From assembly GCF_001423245.1 (NCBI RefSeq), contig NZ_LMOH01000026.1, forward strand, positions 246,187 through 310,186: a DNA stretch of 64,000 nucleotides, given 5' to 3'. The stretch is from Aureimonas sp. Leaf324. Its GTDB lineage: Bacteria > Pseudomonadota > Alphaproteobacteria > Rhizobiales > Rhizobiaceae. A program made the translations under genes and the position numbers. This document shows, piece after piece, positions 30,574 through 38,918 of this stretch; positions within the stretch are counted from its first letter, which is position 1, and every line of letters starts with the position of its first letter. The notes beneath the pieces are model-generated. The model did not search any database, was not told the DNA's origin, and saw only the letters and a program-made list of their open reading frames with translations.

Positions 30574-31551
30574 TCAAGCGATCGGGCCCGGCGCGCGCAG
30601 GCGCGGGTCGATGCGGGCGTAGAGCCGGTCCGCCACGAGGTTTCCGGTGGCGACCAGCGCGGCGGCCATAAGCGTCAGCGCGAGAAGCAGCGGCACGTCG
30701 CCCTGCGTGCCGGCCTGGACGGTGGCGCGGCCGAGGCCGGGATAGGCGAAGACCTGTTCGGCGAGCACCGCCCCGCCGAGGATTTCGCCAAGCGAGGCGC
30801 AGACGATGGTGAGCGCCGGCAGGAGCGCTGCGCGCGCCGCATGGCGCCAGGCGACGTCGCGGCGGCTCGCCCCTTGCGCAAACGCAAAGAGCGCGTGGTC
30901 GGAGCGCATGGCGGCGGCGACCGCCTCGCGGGTGTGGAGCGCCACCGGCGCGACGCCGAAGAGCGTGAGGACACCGAGCGGCAGGGCGAGGTGGGCGAGC
31001 GTCTCGGCCAGCGTCACCCGGTCCGGCGTCACGCCGATCGGGCCGGAACAGCAGAGTGGCGCCCAGCCGAGCTGGACGGAGAAGACGGTCAACGCCACGA
31101 TCGCCAGCCAGAAGGTCGGCGTCGCCGCCAGGAGATAGGCGTAGAGGCGCACCGCGCGATCCAGCCGCGAGCCTTCGCGCGTGCCGGCGAGGGTGCCGAG
31201 CGCGAAGCCGAGGACGCCGGAAGCCAAGAGCGCCGGCAGGGCGAGGCGCAGGGTCGCCGCGCCACGCTCGGCGATCACCGCGGCGACCGGCGCGTTGTGG
31301 CTGGTGCTCCAGCCGAGATCGCCCGCAAGCACGTGCCCGAGCCACCGGCCGAACTGCACGGGCGCCGGCTGGTCGAGGCCCCACGCCGCCTCGATCCTCT
31401 CGCGCTGCTCCGGCTGGAGGCGCGCGATGCCGGGGCCGAGATAGGCGGCGACCGGGTCCACCGGCGACAGGCGCACGAGCGCGAAGGCGATACATGCGAC
31501 GAGGAGGAGCAGCGCCGCGAGCCGCAGGGTCGCCGGGAGGATCAGTCGCAC
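30574..31551 (-). CDS. nikB: Nickel ABC transporter permease NikB-type
   Basis: A 325-aa permease of the DppB/NikB class. The first TM (ATLRLAALLLLVACIAFALV) is followed by the usual RLSPVDPVAAYLGP motif, then GLDQPAPVQFGRWLGHVLAG, DLGWSTSHNAPV and an EAA loop around AFAQGASRRDVAWRHAARAA. The end AEQVFAYPGLGRATVQA and GNLVADRLYARIDPRLR also fits. The GTG at 31551 overlaps nikA by 10 nt, with GGACCTGGAC just before it. A longer open frame to 32889 is nikA read out of frame. Confidence 0.87.
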   Translation of the reverse strand: MRLILPATLRLAALLLLVACIAFALVRLSPVDPVAAYLGPGIARLQPEQRERIEAAWGLDQPAPVQFGRWLGHVLAGDLGWSTSHNAPVAAVIAERGAATLRLALPALLASGVLGFALGTLAGTREGSRLDRAVRLYAYLLAATPTFWLAIVALTVFSVQLGWAPLCCSGPIGVTPDRVTLAETLAHLALPLGVLTLFGVAPVALHTREAVAAAMRSDHALFAFAQGASRRDVAWRHAARAALLPALTIVCASLGEILGGAVLAEQVFAYPGLGRATVQAGTQGDVPLLLALTLMAAALVATGNLVADRLYARIDPRLRAPGPIA

Positions 31552-33107
31552 GTCCAGGTCCAGCTCGCGATCGAGGCGGTGATCGGCCAGCCGTGGCCGT
31601 GCGGCTCGATCTGTGGACGGCCGACGTCGAGGCAGCGGTTCACGAAGTAGACGTGGTCGAGATTGACGAGCCAGGCCCAGGCCGCGTCGCCTCGGGTGCC
31701 GTAGCCCGTCTGCCCGTCGAAGGCGGCCTTCGACCAGAAGGGATAGGAGGCCTCGAGGCTCGGCGCGCCCTGCGCCTCGGCAAACAGGGCATCGACGCGG
31801 GCGTTCCCGTAGAAGGTCGGGTTCTGGTACTCCACACCCGCCAGCGTCGACTGGTAGAGGCTGTAGAGCTGGTAGGGCGAATGGCTGCCGAAGCCGAAGA
31901 TCACCGGCTCGGCATGCATCACGCGCCCGATCGCGTCCCAGGACGAGCCCTTCGGAGTCGCCTCGATCCCGAGCGGACTGAGCAGCGCGGCCACCGTCTC
32001 GGCCAGCGCCTGCCGCGTCGCGTCGGCGGCCGGGTAGTTGATCGGGAACGCGGCGCGCACGCCGTTCTTCGCGCGGATGCCGTCCGCGCCGGGCACCCAG
32101 CCCGCCGCATCGAGTAGGCGCCGCGCGCCGTCGAGATCGGTGGCGACGGTCTCGTCCTCGCCCGCCCAGGGCAGCCCGTCGGCCGGGCCGAAGGCCGGCG
32201 TGCCGTGGCCGTTCAGGGCGACGTCCACCACCGCCTGCCGGTCGAGCCCGAGATTGATCGCATGGCGGATCGCGGGGTCGGCGGTGACCGCGTTGCCGAT
32301 CCGACCGCCGTCCGGCGCGGTGCGCCCCTCGTCCGGCGGGAAGGGCAGGCTGAGGCCGCGATTGTCGACGGTGCGAACGGGAAGGGCGCGAAAGCCTTCC
32401 GGCAGCGCATCGGCGAGCGGCGCGGGCACCGACACCATGTCGACCGCGCCGCCGCGCGCGGCCGCCAGCCCCGCGTCGTCGCCGGTGAACAGGAAGGTGA
32501 CGCGCCCGAAGGCGGGCGCTCGGCCGTAGTAGTTCGGGTTGCGCTCGACGATCAGCTGCTCGCCCGGCTGCCAGGACAGGAAGCGGTAGGGACCCGAGCC
32601 GACGGGGCGGCGCCCGTAGTCTGATCCATAGGAGGCGGCGGGCACGATGCCGAGCGAGAAGAAGGTCTCGGTGAAGGTGATCCAGGGCTTCTTGAGGCGC
32701 AGGCGGACGGTCGTATCGTCCAGCGCCTCGGCCCCGTCTAGCACCGAAAGGTCGAGCGCGCCGGCCGTGTCGCGGCCCTTCAGGTAGGTGAAGGCGACGT
32801 CGCGGGCGGTGAGCTTCGTGCCGTCGGAGAAGACCGCGTCGGGCCGGATCGTGACGGTCCAGGTCCGGCGATCGTCCGAGAGCGTCCACGCCGTCGCGAG
32901 ATCGGCTTGCGTCTCAAGGTCCGGACCGCGTGTCAGAAGCGTCGACTGGAACAGGGGATGGCCGTAGGCGCCCCAGCCGAGCAGCGGGTCGAAGCCGGTC
33001 TCCGGTTCGCCGCCGATCGCCAGCACGAGGTCGGTCTTCGGCGCACCAAGGGCGGGCGCCCCGAGGTACAGGAGCACGAGGCCGGCGCGCAGGACGATTG
33101 GGAACAC
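31542..33107 (-). CDS. nikA: Nickel ABC transporter substrate-binding protein NikA-type
   Basis: A 521-aa periplasmic family 5 binding protein. The signal is MFPIVLRAGLVLLYLGAPAL with cleavage near GA. Family segments include AIGGEPETGFDPLLGWG, LATAWTLSDDRRTWTVTIRP, FSDGTKLTARDVAFTY, VGSGPYRFLSWQPGEQLIVE and RHAINLGLDRQAVVD. NikA proteins bind nickel with small chelators such as histidine; ligand residues could not be aligned with confidence. The GTG start has GGAG 6 nt upstream. It is the first gene of nikABCDE, all overlapping or nearly so, and faces nikR across a NikR box. Without that box a peptide transporter would be equally likely. Confidence 0.87.
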   Translation of the reverse strand: MFPIVLRAGLVLLYLGAPALGAPKTDLVLAIGGEPETGFDPLLGWGAYGHPLFQSTLLTRGPDLETQADLATAWTLSDDRRTWTVTIRPDAVFSDGTKLTARDVAFTYLKGRDTAGALDLSVLDGAEALDDTTVRLRLKKPWITFTETFFSLGIVPAASYGSDYGRRPVGSGPYRFLSWQPGEQLIVERNPNYYGRAPAFGRVTFLFTGDDAGLAAARGGAVDMVSVPAPLADALPEGFRALPVRTVDNRGLSLPFPPDEGRTAPDGGRIGNAVTADPAIRHAINLGLDRQAVVDVALNGHGTPAFGPADGLPWAGEDETVATDLDGARRLLDAAGWVPGADGIRAKNGVRAAFPINYPAADATRQALAETVAALLSPLGIEATPKGSSWDAIGRVMHAEPVIFGFGSHSPYQLYSLYQSTLAGVEYQNPTFYGNARVDALFAEAQGAPSLEASYPFWSKAAFDGQTGYGTRGDAAWAWLVNLDHVYFVNRCLDVGRPQIEPHGHGWPITASIASWTWTCD

Positions 33108-33160
33108 GGGAACTCCGGGACAGGCGATCTTCGAATCGCCGCGACACTAGGGGAGCACCG

Positions 33161-33188
33161 GTATGCAGTCTATCGGGAATCATCATAC
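33161..33188. promoter_or_regulatory. NikR operator
   Basis: GTATGC (33161-33166), 16 bp, TCATAC (33183-33188). The E. coli NikR box is GTATGA-N16-TCATAC, so spacing is exact and 11 of 12 half-site bases agree. It lies between the divergent nikA and nikR starts, about 55 and 80 nt from them, and so can repress both when nickel is abundant. Confidence 0.92.
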
Positions 33189-33266
33189 TCGCAGGTGGGC
33201 GGTCGCATCCGGCCGCGGTTCCCGCTAGAAGCCGCGTCGAGCGATGGACGGAACGGGAGCCCTCTC

Positions 33267-33710
33267 ATGCAGCGCGTGACGGTGACGCTGGACGACGAAC
33301 TCATGGCCGACATCGACGCGGTGATGGCCGAGCGGGGCTATGCCAACCGCTCGGAGGCGATCCGGGACCTGGCCCGTGCCGGACTGTCTCGCGCGCGCGC
33401 GGACACCGGCGAAGGCGGCTGCGTCGCGGCGCTGGTCTATGTCTACGACCACGCCGCACGCGACCTGTCGCGCCGCCTCACCCACGCCCATCACGACCAT
33501 CACGACCTGTCAGTCTCCAGCCTCCACGTCCATCTCGATCAGGGAACCTGCATGGAGGTGTCGGTGCTGAAAGGCGAGATCGGCGCGGTGCGGCACTTTG
33601 CGGACCACGTGATCGCCGAGCGCTCGGTCCGGCACGGCGAGCTGGTGCTGATCCCCGATGCCGGCGGTTCGACGGCGAAGGGCGCCCCGCACCCCCACGA
33701 TCACGACTGA
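33267..33710 (+). CDS. nikR: Nickel-responsive regulator NikR
   Basis: A 147-aa ribbon-helix-helix repressor with a C-terminal ACT-like nickel domain. The DNA-binding part is MQRVTVTLDDELMADIDAVM and the following YANRSEAIRDLAR. With the ATG at 33267 the nickel ligands fall at His76, His87, His89 and Cys95, the same numbers as in E. coli NikR, inside HDLSVSSLHVHLDQGTCMEV. GGAG lies 9 nt before the ATG. The His-rich end (HPHDHD) and HAHHDHHD may bind extra metal. It represses nikABCDE, and probably itself, through the box upstream. Confidence 0.95.
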   Translation: MQRVTVTLDDELMADIDAVMAERGYANRSEAIRDLARAGLSRARADTGEGGCVAALVYVYDHAARDLSRRLTHAHHDHHDLSVSSLHVHLDQGTCMEVSVLKGEIGAVRHFADHVIAERSVRHGELVLIPDAGGSTAKGAPHPHDHD

Positions 33711-33722
33711 ACGAAGGCCGCC

Positions 33723-33956
33723 TCAGGCGGCGCTGCGAAGGCCCTCGGCCGGCTGCATGTCGGCGCTGCCGACCTGCATCAGGAAGACCCGGCGCGCAGC
33801 CGCGCTCTCGGCGACCTCGCGGTCACCGACGACGGCGGCCAGACGCGCAACCTCCTCGCGAAAGCGCTCGATCTCTTCGGCGGAGGGCCGAAGAACCAGA
33901 TCGAAGCGGCGGGTCAGTTCGTCGCGCAGCAAAAGAATGTCCTTGTCGCGGTTCAT
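33723..33956 (-). CDS. Hypothetical helical protein, 77 aa
   Basis: Product MNRDKDILLLRDELTRRFDL continues with an amphipathic helix LRPSAEEIERFREEVARLAA and ends QPAEGLRSAA. No family is recognised and no ribosome-binding site stands out before the ATG. The helical, charged pattern and the normal codon bias favour a real gene. It converges with nikR; its stop codon lies in a 15-bp palindrome GCCGCCT-C-AGGCGGC (33717-33731) that could end both transcripts. Function unknown. Confidence 0.5.
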   Translation of the reverse strand: MNRDKDILLLRDELTRRFDLVLRPSAEEIERFREEVARLAAVVGDREVAESAAARRVFLMQVGSADMQPAEGLRSAA

Positions 33957-34152
33957 GAGGGGCCAAGTGGCGCGAGGCGGAGGTTTGTCGAGCGGCCGCG
34001 CACGGCCAAATCATCGAAGGCAGCCACATTTCAGCCCATCGGATCGGATCAGAACCCGCCTCTTGCCGAGCGGCGGCGCCAAGGGGATGGAGCGGCCGCC
34101 CGTGAACCGGACTTCGAGGGGACGGCGCGCCTTGCGCCGATGCGACACGACC

Positions 34153-36495
34153 ATGATCCGATCGACCCAGAGGCTCCTGGCCGGCCTTGCCCTTCTGTTC
34201 TGGCTCGCCGGCGCCGGCATGCCGGTCGCCCTCGCGCAGGACGCGGGCGCCGCGCAGGAGACGATCGCCGCCGTCGACAGCCAAGCGAACGATCTCGCCG
34301 CGATCCGCCAGGCGGCCGACGGCGACACCACGGTCGACCAGAAGGCGGAGCTTCGCGACCGCGCCATGGCGGTGGGCTCGGCGGCCAACGAGGCGGTCGG
34401 CCTGCTCGAGCCGCAGCTCGCCGCGATCGACGCACGGATCGCGGAGCTCGGCGAGGCGAACGAGACCGAGGCGCCCGACGTCAAGGCGCAGCGCGACCAG
34501 CTGGCCGCCCAGCGCGGCGACATCGATTCGGCGATCAAGCGCGGACGCCTCGTCGGCGCCGACGCCAAGGAAACGATCGACCGGATGATCCGCGAGATCA
34601 ACGAGGCCTTCAGCCGCGACACGTTCAAGGAGGTCGCCTCCCCGCTCTCGCCGCTCCTGTGGACCCAGGTCGCGAACCGCCTGCCCGACGATCTCGCCCG
34701 TGCCCGCGATTTCGCGCGCGACTGGCGCAACCAGATCCCGCAGACGGGGCCGCTGACGCGCATCGCGGCCGTGGCCGGGTCGCTGGCGCTCGCCCTCGTG
34801 CTCGCCCTGCCGCTGCGCCGACGCCTGCGCGAGGTCGGCCGGCGCGTCGCCTCCGAACAGGTGCCGAGCACGCGCGCGCGCCGCTCGGCGCTGGCGCTGT
34901 GGTTCGTGGTGGTCGGCACGCTCACCGCCGCGCTCGGCGTCTCGATCTTCTTCTTCGGCCTCGGCTGGGCCGGGGTCCTGACGCGCACCGTGCGCCCGCT
35001 CGCCGAGAGCCTCGCCCAGACCGCGGCGCTCGGCGCCTTCGTCCTCTCGCTCGGCGCCGGGCTTCTCCTCGTCGGTCAGCCGTCTTGGCGGCTCCTGCCG
35101 CTCGACGAGACGGCCGTGCAGCGCCTGCGACCGTTCCCGGCGCTCGCCGCGGTCCTCACCTTCCTCGGCGTCCTCCTGGTGGAAGGCGGGCGGGCCGTGG
35201 GCGTCAGCCAGCCGGCCGCGATCGTCGTCAACTACGTCGTCGCCGTCGTCTACGGCGCGCTGATCGTCTCGGTCCTCGTCACCCTCGGGCGCATCCGCCG
35301 CGCCCACCCCGACGCGGCCAGCCGCCAGCCGAGCGCGCGCACGACGCTGGTGACGATCGCCACGCTCCTCGCCTGGGCCTGCGTCGCGGCCAGCCTCGTC
35401 GCCGCGCTCCAGGGCTATGTGAACTTTGCCCTCTTCCTGACGCGGCAGGTGATCTGGACGGCCGTCGTCTCGGCCAGCGCGTTCCTGCTCCTCGTCGTGG
35501 TGGACGACCTGTGCACCACATTCCTGTCGGGCGACAGCCGGCTCGGGCGCTCGCTGCACACGGGGCTCGGCCTCCGGCGCGCGCAGGTCGGGCAGCTCGG
35601 CGTCCTCCTGTCGGCGATCCTGCGCATCGCCATCCTCGTCTGGGCGGCGCTTCTCCTGTCGGGACCGCTCGGGCCCGGCGCGAGCTCGCTGTTCTACCAG
35701 ATCGGCTCCTCGGCCGAAATCCAGATCGGCGGCTTCACCATCGTGCCGGGCGCGATCCTGAAGGCCGCCGTGGTGCTGGCGGTCGGCATCGGCCTGATGC
35801 GCGTCGTGCGCCACTGGCTGGAGGAGCGCTACCTGCCGGCGACCGACCTCGACCCCGGCGCGCGCAACTCGGTCTCGACGATCGTCACCTATGCCGGCAT
35901 CCTGCTCGCCGGGTTCTGGGCGATCACGACGCTCGGCATCGGCGTCGAGCGCATCGCGCTGGTCGTCTCGGCCCTGTCGGTCGGTATCGGCTTCGGCCTC
36001 CAGGCGATCACCCAGAACTTCGTCTCCGGGCTGATCCTTCTCGCCGAGCGCCCGGTGAAGATCGGCGACACGGTGCGCATCGGCACCGACGAGGGCGACG
36101 TGAAGCGCATCAGCGTGCGCTCCACCGAGATCCAGATCGCCGACCGCTCGACCCTGATCGTCCCCAATTCCGAGCTGGTGACGAAGTCGATCCGCAACAT
36201 GACGCTGGCCGACCCGCTCGGGCGCATCCAGATCATGTTGTCGGTACCGATCGACGCCGACGTCGTGGCGGTGCGCGGCGCGATCCTCGAGACCTTCGCC
36301 GGACACGAGACGGTGCTGGCGGAGCCCGCGCCCTCCGTCTTCATCGACGGGATCGACGACGGCAAGGTGACCTTCAAGTCCTTCGCCTTCGTCGGCGGCC
36401 CGCGCCAAGTCTACGGCACGCGCAGCGCGATCCTCTTCACGCTGCTCGGGCGCTTCCGCTCCGAGGGCATCCACCTCACCGCGCCGCCGGCCTGA
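34153..36495 (+). CDS. Large MscS-type mechanosensitive channel (DUF3772 N-terminal domain)
   Basis: A 780-aa inner-membrane protein. A signal peptide (MIRSTQRLLAGLALLFWLAG to ALA) leads to a periplasmic helical domain (about 35-195) like DUF3772, rich in Asp/Glu/Ala. About ten TM helices follow, then the MscS core near residues 575-680: LGIGVERIALVVSALSVGIG, then FGLQAITQNFVSGLILLAER, RPVKIGDTVRIG and IVPNSELVTKSIRNM. The Gly/Ala-rich pore helix is intact. Such channels open under membrane tension and release solutes during hypo-osmotic shock. The start was taken at the signal peptide; the upstream site is weak. It stands alone, converging on the Crp/Fnr gene. Confidence 0.9.
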   Translation: MIRSTQRLLAGLALLFWLAGAGMPVALAQDAGAAQETIAAVDSQANDLAAIRQAADGDTTVDQKAELRDRAMAVGSAANEAVGLLEPQLAAIDARIAELGEANETEAPDVKAQRDQLAAQRGDIDSAIKRGRLVGADAKETIDRMIREINEAFSRDTFKEVASPLSPLLWTQVANRLPDDLARARDFARDWRNQIPQTGPLTRIAAVAGSLALALVLALPLRRRLREVGRRVASEQVPSTRARRSALALWFVVVGTLTAALGVSIFFFGLGWAGVLTRTVRPLAESLAQTAALGAFVLSLGAGLLLVGQPSWRLLPLDETAVQRLRPFPALAAVLTFLGVLLVEGGRAVGVSQPAAIVVNYVVAVVYGALIVSVLVTLGRIRRAHPDAASRQPSARTTLVTIATLLAWACVAASLVAALQGYVNFALFLTRQVIWTAVVSASAFLLLVVVDDLCTTFLSGDSRLGRSLHTGLGLRRAQVGQLGVLLSAILRIAILVWAALLLSGPLGPGASSLFYQIGSSAEIQIGGFTIVPGAILKAAVVLAVGIGLMRVVRHWLEERYLPATDLDPGARNSVSTIVTYAGILLAGFWAITTLGIGVERIALVVSALSVGIGFGLQAITQNFVSGLILLAERPVKIGDTVRIGTDEGDVKRISVRSTEIQIADRSTLIVPNSELVTKSIRNMTLADPLGRIQIMLSVPIDADVVAVRGAILETFAGHETVLAEPAPSVFIDGIDDGKVTFKSFAFVGGPRQVYGTRSAILFTLLGRFRSEGIHLTAPPA

Positions 36496-36517
36496 GGTGG
36501 GCCGGCCGGGGCGCCGG

Positions 36518-37288
36518 TCAGACGAGCGTCTCGCGGTCCGCCTCGGTCTGGTGACCCACCTCCTCGGCGCCGGGGCGGCGCAGGTGCAGGTAGCTCGGCT
36601 CGAAATTGGCGAGCCGCATCAGCGCGCCGAGGTCGTCGACCTGCAGCGAGCGCCCTTTCAGGACGATCAGCCCTTCGGCGCGCAGGTCCTGCAGCATGCG
36701 GTTGGTGTGGACGATCGAGATGCCGAGCGCATCCGACATGTCGGCCTGCGTGATCGGAAACGGGCAGGCGCCGGTCTCGTCGACGAGCCCGATCGAGCGC
36801 ATGCGCACGAAGGTCTCGCACAGGAGATGGGCGACGCGCTCCGAGCCCGTCCTCTGGCCGAGATTGGTCAGCCATTCGCGCGTCGTCGCCTCGCCCACCA
36901 GCTCGTTCCACCAGAAGGCGCGGCGCAGGCGCGGGCAGCGCGTCATCAGCGCCTCGATCTCGTCCGACCCGATCTGCGCGATGCGCAGCGGCGAGATGGC
37001 GCCGATCGAATGGTCCATGACGCCCAGCACGTCGTTGTGAAGGTCGCAGAGGTCGCCCGGAATGAAGAAGGACAGGATCTGCCGCCGGCCGTCCGGCAGG
37101 ATCTTGTAGCGGCAGGCGAAGCCCTCGAGCACGAGATTGACGAAGCCGGGCTTCTGCCCCTGCTCGATGATGTCGTCGCGGCTGTTGAGAACGCGTGGCC
37201 GCCGGCCGGCGAGATCCTGCAGCGCCAGGCGCTCCTCGTCGGACAGCGGCGCGAAGTTCTGCAGTTTGCGGATGAGATAAACGACCAA
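36518..37288 (-). CDS. Crp/Fnr family transcriptional regulator
   Basis: A 256-aa regulator. Residues about 8-125 form a cyclic-nucleotide-binding-type beta roll (LVLEGFACRYKILPDGRRQI, FFIPGDLCDLHNDVLG), and residues about 150-225 a Crp-type winged helix with ITQADMSDALGISIVHTNRM as recognition region. The Fnr cysteine cluster is absent and the cAMP-binding arginine/glutamate pair is not evident, so the ligand is unknown. The TTG start is set by GGAGGG 6 nt upstream. In related bacteria such PF00027 proteins often answer to light or envelope stress. It diverges from a small gene at 37431. Confidence 0.86.
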   Translation of the reverse strand: MVVYLIRKLQNFAPLSDEERLALQDLAGRRPRVLNSRDDIIEQGQKPGFVNLVLEGFACRYKILPDGRRQILSFFIPGDLCDLHNDVLGVMDHSIGAISPLRIAQIGSDEIEALMTRCPRLRRAFWWNELVGEATTREWLTNLGQRTGSERVAHLLCETFVRMRSIGLVDETGACPFPITQADMSDALGISIVHTNRMLQDLRAEGLIVLKGRSLQVDDLGALMRLANFEPSYLHLRRPGAEEVGHQTEADRETLV

Positions 37289-37430
37289 GACCAGCCCTCC
37301 GGAACAGGCCCTTCCGAATGGATTGGGGTTCGTTCGTCCATTAACTAGTTTAACTTCCCCCTCTCCCGTGGACCCGGCAGTCTGTCAGCCGCCCAACGAT
37401 GCCCCATCCTTCCCGGGGACTGGAGGCGAC

Positions 37431-37685
37431 ATGCTTGATCCCACATCCCTGTTCGTCGGCGCCGCCGAACCCGAAGCGCGCGACCGCGAACCCCTTCACG
37501 GCACCCGCCTGTTCGCCGTTCTCGCCGAAAGCTGGGCGGAGGCCGAGGCCTTGATCCGCGACGCGCTCGGACGCCCCGACGCCGCGATCGCACGCCGCGA
37601 GGACGCGCCCTCGCGCCTTTACGCCCAGCGCCTGCCGTTGCGGCCGCACGCCGCCGTCGAGTTCAGCCTGGAGCGGCGCGGCTGA
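37431..37685 (+). CDS. Hypothetical protein, 84 aa
   Basis: Product MLDPTSLFVGAAEPEARDRE ends with LYAQRLPLRPHAAVEFSLERRG. No family recognised, no membrane segment. GGAGG lies 5-6 nt before the ATG, a better start than the in-frame one at 37323. It contains a helix SWAEAEALIRDALGRPDAAI. It lies between the divergent Crp/Fnr gene and the convergent lrgB gene 7 bp away. Confidence 0.6.
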   Translation: MLDPTSLFVGAAEPEARDREPLHGTRLFAVLAESWAEAEALIRDALGRPDAAIARREDAPSRLYAQRLPLRPHAAVEFSLERRG

Positions 37686-37692
37686 CGGCGTC

Positions 37693-38418
37693 TCAGCGGA
37701 GCAGCCCGACGACGATCGGAACGACGAGCGCCGTCAGGAGCCCGTTCAGCGCCATGGCGAGCCCGGCGAAGGTGCCGGCCACGCCGTCCACCTGGAAGGC
37801 GCGAGCGGTGCCGATGCCGTGCGAAGCGAGGCCTGCGGCAAAGCCGCGCGCGGCATAATCGCGGATGCCGAGCGCGTTCATGAGGGGCGTGACGAGGATC
37901 GCGCCGATGATGCCGGTGGCGATCACGAAGACGGCGGTCAGCGCCGGGTCACCGCCGATCTCGCCCGCGATGCCCATGGCGATGCCGGCGGTCACGGATT
38001 TGGGCGCGAGCGCCAGGAGCAGCGGCTCGGGCACGCCGAAGAGGAGCCCGAGCCCGACGGCCGAGCCGGTGGCGGCCAGCGCGCCCGCGGGAAGCGCAAG
38101 GAGCACCGGCCCCAGCATCGAGCGCACCATCGCGCGGTTGCGCCAGAGCGGCACGGCGAGCGCGACGGTCGCCGGCCCCAGCATGAAATGGACGAACTGA
38201 GCGCCCGAGAAATACGTGGCGTAGGGCGTATCGGTCGCCGCGAGAAGCGCGACGAGGACCGCGATCGACAGGAGGATCGGGTTGACCAGCGGATGGTCGC
38301 CGCTCGCCCGCGCCACGGCGCGCGCAGCGAGGAAGACGCCGATCGTCAGCGTCAGCCAGAGAAGCGGGCTCGCGGAGAGATAGACCCAGAGCTCGAAGAG
38401 GGACGCCCCGCCGTTCAT
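37693..38418 (-). CDS. lrgB: LrgB family membrane protein
   Basis: A 241-aa protein with about seven TM helices and the LrgB/CidB signature LALAPKSVTAGIAMGIAGEI plus GFAAGLASHGIGTARAFQVD. The family pairs with LrgA in murein hydrolase control or, as shown for plant and some bacterial members, in transport of glycolate or other small acids. Its start overlaps the lrgA stop by 4 nt. Which of the two roles holds here cannot be told. No LytTR-type regulator is next to it. Confidence 0.88.
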   Translation of the reverse strand: MNGGASLFELWVYLSASPLLWLTLTIGVFLAARAVARASGDHPLVNPILLSIAVLVALLAATDTPYATYFSGAQFVHFMLGPATVALAVPLWRNRAMVRSMLGPVLLALPAGALAATGSAVGLGLLFGVPEPLLLALAPKSVTAGIAMGIAGEIGGDPALTAVFVIATGIIGAILVTPLMNALGIRDYAARGFAAGLASHGIGTARAFQVDGVAGTFAGLAMALNGLLTALVVPIVVGLLR

Positions 38419-38792
38419 GCGGCACCGCCTTCCCGCCGGCGGCGGACGAGACGGAAGACGCCGACGGTGACGAGGAGCGTCAGCACCGTCGACAGGACGA
38501 GGGCGGCCAGCACGCCCGGCCCGTTGGCAAGGAGGAGATCGGGCGAGCGTGCGATACCGACGCCCGCCGGCACGAAGAGGAGGCCGAGATGGGCGAGAAG
38601 CCCGTCGGCGACGCGGCCGACCGGTGCGTCCGCCGCCGCCACGCGTCCCGCCCGGCGTCGCTCGGTGACGGCGAGGATGCCGAGCAGGAAGACGATGCCG
38701 AGCACCGGGCCCGGCACCGGCAGGCCGAGAAGGCGGACGACCGTCTCGCCGGCCAGCTGGCAGGCGAGAAGCACGAAGAGGCCGAGAAGCAC
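38415..38792 (-). CDS. lrgA: LrgA/CidA family membrane protein
   Basis: A 125-aa protein with four TM helices. The holin-like CidA/LrgA motif is GLPVPGPVLGIVFLLGILAV, followed by GLLAHLGLLFVPAGVGI. The GTG start has AAAGG about 10 nt upstream. It forms a two-gene unit with lrgB and probably a complex with it in the inner membrane. Confidence 0.87.
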   Translation of the reverse strand: MLLGLFVLLACQLAGETVVRLLGLPVPGPVLGIVFLLGILAVTERRRAGRVAAADAPVGRVADGLLAHLGLLFVPAGVGIARSPDLLLANGPGVLAALVLSTVLTLLVTVGVFRLVRRRREGGAA

Positions 38793-38918
38793 GAGGGGCA
38801 GCCTTTCGGAACGGGGGAACGAACGTCCCCCATCCTTACGGGCTGCACCGCACGCAAACCAGCAGGCACCCGCCTGACGCAGCGTTCAACCCCGGTGCGT
38901 CAGGCGCCGGGCCGAGCC

